This document shows, piece after piece, positions 42,023-49,990 of a stretch of 64,000 bases of DNA (position 1 is its first letter; each line of letters starts with the position of its first letter). The position numbers and the translations under genes were made by a program. Under the pieces are notes generated by a model that was not told the DNA's origin, searched no databases, and worked only from the letters and a program-made list of their open reading frames with translations. The stretch spans positions 1 to 64,000 of the forward strand of contig CAYRVX010000017.1 of NCBI GenBank assembly GCA_964427875.1, read 5' to 3'. This stretch comes from CAYRVX01 sp964427875. GTDB taxonomy: Bacteria; Planctomycetota; Phycisphaerae; SM23-33.

Positions 42023-43714
42023 TCACGATTCCCAAGGCACGCGCACCTCGGCGAGCGCCTGTTCGACCTCCTGTCTCCTTCTGGCCTGATCCCAGCCGAG
42101 GGCCGTGCCGACGACCTCGGCCAGCTCGCCAAGCACCGGCTCCGTGGCCTGTGCAACCAGCGCGATGATGCTCCGCCGGCAGATCAGGTCGGTGAGGTGC
42201 TCGACGTACTCCTCGGTGGCGATCCGCGTGATCTCGCCGACCGTGTAATCGCCCAGCGACGCAAGCGGACGCTCCGCATCGGCATCGGCATCGGCGCCTT
42301 TGGCGTAGGCCTCCGCCGAGGTGCCGTAGCGAGCCAGCAGGACCGCCACCCTCGCTTCCTCCAGGCCGGACTGGCGAGCCACGCGCTCGATCCATCCGGC
42401 CTTCTGCTCTTGGCCGGCCGGGAAGTCCCTGCCGCCGCCGATCGGCACGTGCTCGGTCGAGCATCGTCTCTCGGCGCCCAGGTGCTCGAGGATCGCGTCG
42501 GCCGCCTGTTCGGCAAAGGTGCGGAACGTGGTCCACTTGCCGCCGATCAGGCAGTAGACGGGGAACGGGCGATCAGCTTCCGGCTCGACGACGCGGATGC
42601 TGTGCCCGCGGCTGACGTTGGCGAGGACCTGGCCCTCGGCCGACGGCAGCGGCCGGACGCCGCAGAACACGTACACGACGTCCTCGCGCGATACCTTCAC
42701 GCCCGGAAACACGCCGCGCAGCGCAGCGAACATATACTCGATCTCGTCCTCGTCGCAGCGGGCCTCGTCGGGGTCGTCCACGCGGATGTCCGTCGAGCCC
42801 ATGACCACCTTGTCCATGAACGGGAACACGATGCACACGCGGCCGTCGGGGGGCTGGTAGTACACCATCCGGCCGTCCAGGGCCTCGTGCAGCGCCGGGC
42901 AGTCGACCACCAGGTGCGAGCCCTTCGTCCCGCCCATGTACTGCGTCTCGAGACCCAGCGCGGCGTTGGTGATGTCCACCCAGCCGCCGGTGGCGTTGAC
43001 GAGCACCCGCGGCCGGACGGCGACCGACTCGCCCGTGATCGCATCCTCCAGGACCACCGCGCCGTCCTCGACGCCCCGCGGGCGCACGTAGTTGAGCGCG
43101 CGACACTCCGCGTTGGCCGCGCGGGCGTCCTGGATCAGCTCGATGCACAGCCGCTCGGCCTGGGTGATCCAGGCGTCCCAGTAGTTGGCGGTGGCCACGA
43201 TGTTCGTCTTGAGCCCGGGCATGCCGCGAAGGGCCTCGTCTCTCGGCGCGATGTAATGCGTCGGGGTCTTGCGGTCCTTCCGCGTGATGAAGTCGTAGAA
43301 CCACAGGCCGAGCTTGACGGGCAGCACGCCTCGCTCGCCGGGACGGACGGTGAAGCCGATGAAGATCAGCATCGACCTGAGCAGCCCGCCCAGCCGCGAG
43401 GGCAGCGGAATGGTCGTCTTCAGCGGGGTCACACAGTGGCCGGCGTTCTCGAGCAGGCGGTTCCGTTCGAACAGCGATTCGCGCACGAGCTTGAACTCGC
43501 GGCGCTCCAGGTACCGCAGGCCGCCGTGGATCATCCGGGTCGATTTCGAACTGGCCCCCGCGACGAAATCCGACTTGTCCACGAGCAGGCAGTCGGCGCC
43601 CTGAAGGGCCAGTTCGCGAAACAGCCCGACGCCGTTGATCCCCCCGCCCAGGATCAGGACGGAGACCTCGGGGTTGCCTCGAAAGTACTGGAACGTCTCT
43701 CTTCGCTGGCTCAT
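42023..43714 (-). CDS. glpD: FAD-dependent glycerol-3-phosphate dehydrogenase
   Basis: Membrane-associated flavoenzyme of 563 residues that oxidises glycerol 3-phosphate to dihydroxyacetone phosphate and passes electrons to quinone or another acceptor. The FAD-binding GGGINGVGLFREL is at about 23-35, the GASSKSTRMIHGGLRYL motif near 54-70 and the IGGKWTTFR motif near 397, all typical of GlpD/GlpA. The C-terminal helical domain (about 410-563) is complete. The ATG at 43714 starts MSQRRETF; a non-ATG start upstream adds eight residues. With glycerol dehydrogenase at 52597 it suggests glycerol metabolism, although no kinase or transporter is adjacent. Confidence 0.9.
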   Translation of the reverse strand: MSQRRETFQYFRGNPEVSVLILGGGINGVGLFRELALQGADCLLVDKSDFVAGASSKSTRMIHGGLRYLERREFKLVRESLFERNRLLENAGHCVTPLKTTIPLPSRLGGLLRSMLIFIGFTVRPGERGVLPVKLGLWFYDFITRKDRKTPTHYIAPRDEALRGMPGLKTNIVATANYWDAWITQAERLCIELIQDARAANAECRALNYVRPRGVEDGAVVLEDAITGESVAVRPRVLVNATGGWVDITNAALGLETQYMGGTKGSHLVVDCPALHEALDGRMVYYQPPDGRVCIVFPFMDKVVMGSTDIRVDDPDEARCDEDEIEYMFAALRGVFPGVKVSREDVVYVFCGVRPLPSAEGQVLANVSRGHSIRVVEPEADRPFPVYCLIGGKWTTFRTFAEQAADAILEHLGAERRCSTEHVPIGGGRDFPAGQEQKAGWIERVARQSGLEEARVAVLLARYGTSAEAYAKGADADADAERPLASLGDYTVGEITRIATEEYVEHLTDLICRRSIIALVAQATEPVLGELAEVVGTALGWDQARRRQEVEQALAEVRVPWES

Positions 43715-43808
43715 GGGCGCACGTGGTCCAGGAGGCACGGGTGCGGGCGACCGCGAATCGACATCACGGCACGGGCACCTATGTAATCCGGCCCGCGCGG
43801 GCTGTCAA

Positions 43809-44798
43809 TCACTCGCCGCGGTTCGCGCCAAGGAGCTTCTTCATCCCCTCGCCGAGGGCATTGCCTATCAGGAAGTAGCTCTCCGCGTTGCCGAACCAGT
43901 GGTGGCCGTGTCCCACGTTGGGCGATTCCTTGGCCGGCCTCGCGAATTCGGCGGTCTTCACAAACGCGACCGTGTTGCGAAGCTCCGGCCGTGCAGCCGC
44001 CGCGGCCTGGGCCTTTCGGATCTCGGCCATGCTGCCCTTCGCCGGTCGGCCGCCGTTGCCGAGCTCGCCGATCACCACGGGCAGATTCGGCGCCTTGAGC
44101 TCTTTGCGCAGGTCCTTGATCAGGTTCGCGAGGTTCTGCTCATACTCGGGCACGGCCGGGGGAGTACACATGTCGTTCCAGCCCTGCAGCCAGACGAAGC
44201 CCGCAACCTCATAGCCGCGGCCGTCGTAGCCGGGGAAGTGTTTCTTGATGTCCGCCAGTGCTTCGCGGACCTCCTGGAGCATCCTGGTGTAGTACGGGCC
44301 CACCTTGCCGCCGGAGCTGGGTGGGCGGAAATCCCGGTACAGGCTCTTGCCGCCCCAGGCGGTCTTGATGAGAAGCACCTGGTTGTCGAGATAGTCGCCG
44401 ATCACGTGACCGAACTGAAGCTCCGGGCCGAAGTGGTGCTTCCCGGGATACACCGCGAAGCCAATGCCCAGGCCGCCCTTCTTCAGTCCCGACTTCTCGG
44501 TCTTGTACCACACCCACACGTCGTCTCGGACCACCCATTTGCCGTCCTTATCTCTGAGGTGCGCATAGAGGCGGGCCTTCGCAGAACTCCGCATGACGTG
44601 CTCGAGGTTGCCCTTGCCGCCGTTGTAGTACCTCTCGTGGTCGAGGTCGACCACTGCCTGCCCCTCCATGTTCGACTGGCCGGCAAGAATGAAGACCTTC
44701 AACGGGCCCTTGCCCGCCTGCCCGGCCCGAAGAGCGCCGGCAAAGGGCAGGACAATCAGCGATACAAGAACGGCGATGCTCGTCAGGTGCTTGTTCAT
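43809..44798 (-). CDS. secreted SGNH-type sialate O-acetylesterase-like protein
   Basis: Exported esterase of 329 residues with a signal peptide (1-25, ending ALRAG). The nucleophile block is ILAGQSNMEG with S42; the other family blocks are GWNDM near residue 196 and GHGHHWF near 303, which would supply the catalytic histidine. This is the SASA/DUF303 group that deacetylates sugars such as sialic acid or acetylated xylan; the true substrate is unknown. The ATG has AGGAG six bases upstream. The next gene on the same strand starts 37 bp away, so they are probably co-transcribed in a polysaccharide-use context. Confidence 0.82.
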   Translation of the reverse strand: MNKHLTSIAVLVSLIVLPFAGALRAGQAGKGPLKVFILAGQSNMEGQAVVDLDHERYYNGGKGNLEHVMRSSAKARLYAHLRDKDGKWVVRDDVWVWYKTEKSGLKKGGLGIGFAVYPGKHHFGPELQFGHVIGDYLDNQVLLIKTAWGGKSLYRDFRPPSSGGKVGPYYTRMLQEVREALADIKKHFPGYDGRGYEVAGFVWLQGWNDMCTPPAVPEYEQNLANLIKDLRKELKAPNLPVVIGELGNGGRPAKGSMAEIRKAQAAAAARPELRNTVAFVKTAEFARPAKESPNVGHGHHWFGNAESYFLIGNALGEGMKKLLGANRGE

Positions 44799-44835
44799 CT
44801 CTACTCCTGGTCCTCTCAAATGCGCCGCGGCGGCG

Positions 44836-46395
44836 TCAGGCCTCTTCCACGATCTTCAGCCCGAGCGCCTTGCCGAACTCGATCAGCGGCTCCTTCACGT
44901 CGCCATAGACCGTCACGCGGTGCCAGCCGAAGTGGTCCCATTGCGGAAACAGCTTGGCGATGTCGCCTCGGACCTCCCCGATCAACTGCGTGCGACACCC
45001 GCGATCGGCGTCCACGTTGCCGGCCGCCTTCGCCTGATGGATGACCATCTGCTTCCGGGCGAAATTCGTTCGGAACGAGGTGGTCATGTAGCCGGCCGGC
45101 AGGAACGACTGCACGCACGTGCCCCGCGGGTCGCGGTTGTGGAGCGTTCGGATGCGAAACGGGTTCGACTTGCCCTCAGGGCCGAAGACCTTCGTCGTGG
45201 CCATGCAGTGTGAGTAGACGATGTGGTTTTTCGAGGTGTCGAGGACCGGGTCCGAGACGTAGCCGGGGCGCCCCGTCAGGATGCGGGCCATCAGCATGCT
45301 CAGCGTGTCGTCGGGCATCGCTTCACACACGCCGTGTGCGCCGTCGTTCAACAACTGCATGAACCCCAGGCAGGGATACGCCGGGAGCTGCCCGCTGCCG
45401 AATCCCCCCAGGCAGTTCATCGTGACCGTGTCGGTCTTGTGGCGCTTCAGCAGTTCCAGCGTGGCCAGGTAGACGCACGCCGCCTTGCGGATCCAGTCGC
45501 CCTTCGCGTCGAGAATCTTCTCGGCCTCCCTGCTCCAGCGGTCGGCCCATTCTCCGGCCTTGTCCCGATCCACCGCGTCGTAGACGGCCTTGAGCTCTGG
45601 GAACCCGACGTAGATGCCCTTGGCGCCAAGGAAATCCTGCTCCCGGCCCGGCCTGCCGCGGCCGACAATCAGGAACCGGCACTTCCTGAACCGTTCGACG
45701 CACCGGCCGACGTCGGTCAGCGAGACGGGATCGTCCGCGAATTTCATCTCGCCCGCCTTGGCGAAGGTCTTCCGATAGACCTGCTGGCACTGCCTGGCGA
45801 AGGATGCGGGGGTCGCGCCGGGCTTTCTCAGGTCGGCAAAGCACTTTGCGACAGTAACGAGGTCGTCCAGCCGCGTGCTCGCGACGCCCACGGCCGGGAT
45901 GCGCCGGCGACAGAGATCGCTGTATCCCCGCAGGAAGACGCCCGAGCCGCCGAGGAACTCGTCGGCCACGAGCATCGGCTTGCCGAGCTTGCCGACGGCC
46001 GTGATTGCCCGCTGAAGGTTCCAGGTCAGCGTGAGGACATAGACCAAGTAGCCGTCCACCTGGTCCTTCAGGGCGGCCGCCTTCTGCACGTCGGTCGGCG
46101 CCCGAACGGCGACCGGCACGAAGTCAACGTCCGGGCAGCCCTTGGTCAGCAGGTCGAGGACTTGCTTCTCACGGCCGGCGACGTCGAAATGCGGAGACGG
46201 CCAGCTCGATCCCCGCTTCGACAAGTAGACCAGGCCGACACGGACCCGTCGGCGCTTCGGCTCGTCCGCGGGGCCCGCGGTGCGAGCCAGGCCGCCGGCG
46301 GTCACAAGCGCTGCGCCGCAGCCCTTGACAAAACTGCGCCGGCTGACGGTGTGACAGCGGCCGATACACGAACCGTGGTTGGGCGAATGACACAT
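44836..46395 (-). CDS. Tat-exported protein with sugar-isomerase-like (FucI/AraA) features
   Basis: A 519-residue protein starting with a twin-arginine leader (SRRSFVKGCGAALVTAGG, residues 18-35). The pattern of the mature part, with DGYLVYVLTLTWNLQRAI (about 113-130), SFARQCQQVY, CRTQLIGEV and VTVYGD near the end, resembles the L-fucose/L-arabinose isomerase fold. I do not see a full set of metal ligands, so activity is uncertain. The ATG at 46395 follows AAGGAGA at an ideal distance. A much longer open frame continues upstream on this strand to 49878, but it is antisense to the HzsA-like gene and not coding. It probably shares a transcript with the esterase gene. Confidence 0.68.
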   Translation of the reverse strand: MCHSPNHGSCIGRCHTVSRRSFVKGCGAALVTAGGLARTAGPADEPKRRRVRVGLVYLSKRGSSWPSPHFDVAGREKQVLDLLTKGCPDVDFVPVAVRAPTDVQKAAALKDQVDGYLVYVLTLTWNLQRAITAVGKLGKPMLVADEFLGGSGVFLRGYSDLCRRRIPAVGVASTRLDDLVTVAKCFADLRKPGATPASFARQCQQVYRKTFAKAGEMKFADDPVSLTDVGRCVERFRKCRFLIVGRGRPGREQDFLGAKGIYVGFPELKAVYDAVDRDKAGEWADRWSREAEKILDAKGDWIRKAACVYLATLELLKRHKTDTVTMNCLGGFGSGQLPAYPCLGFMQLLNDGAHGVCEAMPDDTLSMLMARILTGRPGYVSDPVLDTSKNHIVYSHCMATTKVFGPEGKSNPFRIRTLHNRDPRGTCVQSFLPAGYMTTSFRTNFARKQMVIHQAKAAGNVDADRGCRTQLIGEVRGDIAKLFPQWDHFGWHRVTVYGDVKEPLIEFGKALGLKIVEEA

Positions 46396-46545
46396 GCAGG
46401 ATCTCCTTGTGCCTGTACTCATGCGGCCGGACGCCGCCGTATTGTACAGGAACCGTGGCCGTTGTCCGGAAAATCCGGGTATACTGGCAGCGACGCCGCT
46501 GTTCAGGAGAGGCGGGACCAGACTCCGTCGGGAAGGACCAGACTC

Positions 46546-49500
46546 ATGCAGAAGTGGTGCCTTGTTGTCGCGGCGCTGATCGCGGCGGGCGCCGTTGCGG
46601 CCCCTCGGCCGGCGTTCTACGTGAAGAAGGCCGACTGGCTGGAGACGCTGATCGCCTCGCGCGAGGCGCTGGCCCGCAGTGCCGCCGGCGAGAAGGCGCC
46701 GGTGCCGCTTCCCGACCTGGGGCGCAGCGACTTCACGGTCATGGCGTGGGTCCGGACGATAAGGGGCGGGACGATCTTCGCCAAGGCGCCGCTCAAGGGG
46801 AAGTGGATAGAGCAGGGCAAGTCGCTCTTCATCGGGCGCGGGAAGGCGTGCTTCGACATCGGCTGGGTCGGCGTCATCCAATCGCGGCAGCCGGTGGCGG
46901 ACGGCAAGTGGCATCACGTGGCCCTCGTGGGCGGCCGCTGGGGGCAGCGGATCTACGTGGACGGCCGGCTCGGCGCGGACGGGCGGCTCGAGGCCGAACC
47001 GGACCCCAAGGCCTGCGTCGCGAAGATCGGCTACACGAGCGTGGACTTCCCCGATCGGAGAAGCGGCTTCCTCGGTGCCATCGACGAGGTCCGCATCTAC
47101 GGCCGCGCGCTGTCCGCCGAGGAGGTCAGGGCCCACCTCGAGAAGCCCGCCGGCCCCGAGGCGAGCGGGCTTCTCGGCTACTGGCCGTTCGATGGCGACG
47201 GCACCGACGCCTCCGGCTCGCAAAACCACGCCACCAAGCTGACCGGCTGCGACTTCACCGAGGGCAGGAAGGGCAAGGCCCTTCGGCTGAACGGCAAGGG
47301 CTGCGTCCTTCTGCCGGGCGCCGGCAGGCCCGATCCGCGGGGCGCCCTTTGGGAGCTTCTCAAGCGCGACTTCCCGGACGCATCGGCCCGGCAGGAGATG
47401 GATTGGGAGCGGGAAGACGGCATCTGGTCTGCCTGGCGGCCGGGCGACTGGGCGGGCCTGGCCCGGGCATACGCCAGGGCGTCGCATCGCCGGCCGAAGG
47501 TGGCCGAACGGGCCGCCGAGCTCGCCAAGGCGGTCAAGGACCGCCCCGGGCTCACCGAGATCCGCGGGCTGTACCTGCGGTCGCGGCGTTACGGGCTCAT
47601 CCTGGCGGAGCTGCGGAGGTTCAGGGTCGAGCCGCTCCAGAGGGCCATCGCACAACTGACGCGGACCCACGCGGCCGGATATCCCAAAGGGCCCGAGCAC
47701 CTCGCCCGGCTCAACGAGCTGGTCAGGCACGCATCGCGGTGGCGCACCGGCGCTTCCGGCGACGACTCCATGGCCGAGTGGGCCGGCGAGCTCGCCAAGC
47801 TCCGCCACGACGCCCTCATCGCCGACAACCCGCTGATGCGGTTCGACAAGCTCCTGTTCGTCAAGCGCTACACGTACCACTCCAGCCACTTCTACACCGA
47901 CTTCATCGACGGCGTCGGCAATTACGGCGGGAACCTCTGCGTGCTCGACCTGAAGACGGGCGAGGCCAGCGACCTGATCCCCGAGATGGCCGGCGGCATC
48001 TTCGGGCGCTTCGACCTGCACTTCAGCGCCCGGAAGGTCGTCTTCGACTGGAAGAAGGCCAGGCGCGAGGGCTTTAGGATCTTCGAGATCGACATCGACC
48101 CCCAGACCGGGCGGCGCCTCGGCAAGGTGCGGCAGCTCACGTTCCCGCCGGACGACGAGGAGGAGCGCATCCTGAAGTACGACAACTCCTTCCTCGGCGG
48201 CACCGGCAGGATGTACTACCACCAGACCGACGACCTGCACCCCTGCTACCTGCCGGGCGGCGGGATCTGCTTCACCTCCACGCGGTGCGAGTACGGCACG
48301 CTCTGCGACGCGCCGGACATCCTCTCGACGGCCGTGCTCTACCGGATGGACCTGCCTGCCGGACAGGCAGGCGGCGACGGCGGGAACCTCCAGAAACTGA
48401 CCAACAGCCCCGTCAGCGAGTTCTCGCCGTCCATGATGGCCGACGGGCGGATCCTGTACGCGCGGTGGGAGTACGTCGACAAGGGCCAGCTCGGCATCAA
48501 GTGCCTCTGGGCCATGCGCCCGAACGGCACGGCCTCGGTGGAGGTCTACGGCAACGACATCCAATACCCGCCGACGCTGATTCACGGCCGGCAGGTCCCG
48601 GGCGACGGCGACATGTTCGTCGTGCTCGGCACGCCGCACTACCCGCAGAGCGGCATCGGCACGGTGATCCGCCTGGACATGCTCAAGAACATCCGCACGC
48701 GCGAGCCGATGACGTACATCACGCCGCACGTGGACATCCGCCAGGAGCCGGGCTGGAACCACCTGGTGGACGGCAAGTGGGTCCGCCACACCAACGGGCC
48801 GCTCTACATGGACCCCTACCCGCTGAGCGCCGAGTTCTTCCTGGTGGCCCACAACCCCGACAAGCCGTGGAAGGACGTCCGCGCCTACGGGCTGTACCTG
48901 ATCGACGAGTTCGGCAACCACGTGCTTATCCACAAGGACCCGGAGTTCTCGTGCTGGCAGCCGTATCCGCTTCGCCCGCGCGAGGCGCCGCCGGTGCTGC
49001 CCGACACGCGCGATGCGGAGCTGGCCGCCAGAGACCTGGCCGTCTGCATGGTCCAGGACGTCTACCACGGGATGGAGGGCGTCGAGCGGGGCTCGGTGAA
49101 GTATATTCGCATCATGGAGCAGGTCCCCCGCCCGTGGGCGGCGCGGCGGTTCTGGGACCAGAGAGGCAGGTACGGCTCGCACACGGCCCTGGTCAGTCGG
49201 GGCAGCGTACTGGCCGTCAAGGTCCTCCACGGCGTGGTGCCCGTCCACGAGGACGGGTCGGCCCACTTCCACGTGCCGGCCGACCGGAACATCTACTTCC
49301 AGGCCCTCGACGAAAACTACATGGAAATCCAGCGCGAGCGGACGTACGTGAATTACCGGCCGGGCGAGAAGCGAACGTGCGTCGGCTGCCACGAGACGCC
49401 CCACGACTCGCTCCCGCGGCGGTACGGGATAACGCTCGCCCGGAAGGCCCCCGCCCTGATGCCCGGCCCTCAGCCCGGGGACAGGACCGCCGGGCGGGCG

Positions 49501-49953
49501 ATCCACTACATCACCGACGTGCAGCCGGTCCTGGACAGGCACTGCGTCCGCTGCCACGGCGCCTCGAGCCCAAAGGGCGGGCTCGACCTGACCGGCACAC
49601 TGACCACTCGCTTCTGCCGGTCGTACGAGAACATCCTGCGGCGCGGGCTCGTCAAGACGTTCGACGAGGGCTCCGACTGGGGAGGCACGCCGTACGCGCC
49701 ACCCAAGACGGTGGGTTCCTATGCCAGCAGATTCATCCGACAGGTCCGCAAGGGCTGCACCGGCAACGCCGGGAAGCTGCCTCTGGCGGACTTCGTGAAG
49801 CTCGCCACGTGGGTCGATTCCAACGCGCAGTACTACGGCTCCTACTGGGGACGGAAGAACATCCGCTACAAGGACCATCCCGACTTCCGCCCCGTGCCGA
49901 CCTTCGCCCAGGCCGTCAGCACCGAGGCCCCGACGGCCGGAGGGAGCCGGTGA
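46546..49953 (+). CDS. exported LamG / HzsA-like cytochrome c protein
   Basis: Large exported protein of 1135 residues. After a signal peptide (1-19) comes a LamG/concanavalin-type domain (about 45-205; WHHVALVGGRWGQRIYVDG), a helical linker, a TolB-like propeller region (about 400-800) and a C-terminal part with two heme-binding motifs, CVGCH at 945-949 and CVRCH at 1000-1004. This C-terminal arrangement is the one shared by hydrazine-synthase alpha-like proteins of many planctomycetes; it does not imply anammox, as no HzsB/C or other hydrazine genes are present. An 8-residue in-frame insert at 48351-48371 carries a palindromic repeat. The start ATG follows GGAAGG. Electron partners and substrate are unknown. 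Confidence 0.82.
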   Translation: MQKWCLVVAALIAAGAVAAPRPAFYVKKADWLETLIASREALARSAAGEKAPVPLPDLGRSDFTVMAWVRTIRGGTIFAKAPLKGKWIEQGKSLFIGRGKACFDIGWVGVIQSRQPVADGKWHHVALVGGRWGQRIYVDGRLGADGRLEAEPDPKACVAKIGYTSVDFPDRRSGFLGAIDEVRIYGRALSAEEVRAHLEKPAGPEASGLLGYWPFDGDGTDASGSQNHATKLTGCDFTEGRKGKALRLNGKGCVLLPGAGRPDPRGALWELLKRDFPDASARQEMDWEREDGIWSAWRPGDWAGLARAYARASHRRPKVAERAAELAKAVKDRPGLTEIRGLYLRSRRYGLILAELRRFRVEPLQRAIAQLTRTHAAGYPKGPEHLARLNELVRHASRWRTGASGDDSMAEWAGELAKLRHDALIADNPLMRFDKLLFVKRYTYHSSHFYTDFIDGVGNYGGNLCVLDLKTGEASDLIPEMAGGIFGRFDLHFSARKVVFDWKKARREGFRIFEIDIDPQTGRRLGKVRQLTFPPDDEEERILKYDNSFLGGTGRMYYHQTDDLHPCYLPGGGICFTSTRCEYGTLCDAPDILSTAVLYRMDLPAGQAGGDGGNLQKLTNSPVSEFSPSMMADGRILYARWEYVDKGQLGIKCLWAMRPNGTASVEVYGNDIQYPPTLIHGRQVPGDGDMFVVLGTPHYPQSGIGTVIRLDMLKNIRTREPMTYITPHVDIRQEPGWNHLVDGKWVRHTNGPLYMDPYPLSAEFFLVAHNPDKPWKDVRAYGLYLIDEFGNHVLIHKDPEFSCWQPYPLRPREAPPVLPDTRDAELAARDLAVCMVQDVYHGMEGVERGSVKYIRIMEQVPRPWAARRFWDQRGRYGSHTALVSRGSVLAVKVLHGVVPVHEDGSAHFHVPADRNIYFQALDENYMEIQRERTYVNYRPGEKRTCVGCHETPHDSLPRRYGITLARKAPALMPGPQPGDRTAGRAIHYITDVQPVLDRHCVRCHGASSPKGGLDLTGTLTTRFCRSYENILRRGLVKTFDEGSDWGGTPYAPPKTVGSYASRFIRQVRKGCTGNAGKLPLADFVKLATWVDSNAQYYGSYWGRKNIRYKDHPDFRPVPTFAQAVSTEAPTAGGSR
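48351..48371. repeat. 21-bp palindrome inserted in frame within the HzsA-like gene
   Basis: CCTGCCTGCCGGACAGGCAGG is a near-perfect palindrome coding for the sequence LPAGQAG between YRMD and GDGGNLQKL. The flanking residues read as a normal propeller strand without it (YRMDL then DGGNLQKL), so it looks like an insert of about eight codons that keeps the frame. Confidence 0.7.
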
Positions 49954-49990
49954 TCCATCCTACGTGCCCACTGCGGGGGCGAGCGGGAGC

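Noticed and set aside
46396..49878. Very long open frame on the minus strand continuing upstream of the gene at 44836-46395
   Set aside because: It is antisense to the HzsA-like gene, whose conserved motifs are clear. GC-rich third positions remove stops from the opposite strand. Only 44836-46395 has a signal peptide, ribosome-binding site and family-like sequence.
46546..49953. Evidence of anammox metabolism
   Set aside because: Only an HzsA-like architecture is present; there are no hydrazine synthase beta/gamma or hydrazine dehydrogenase genes.
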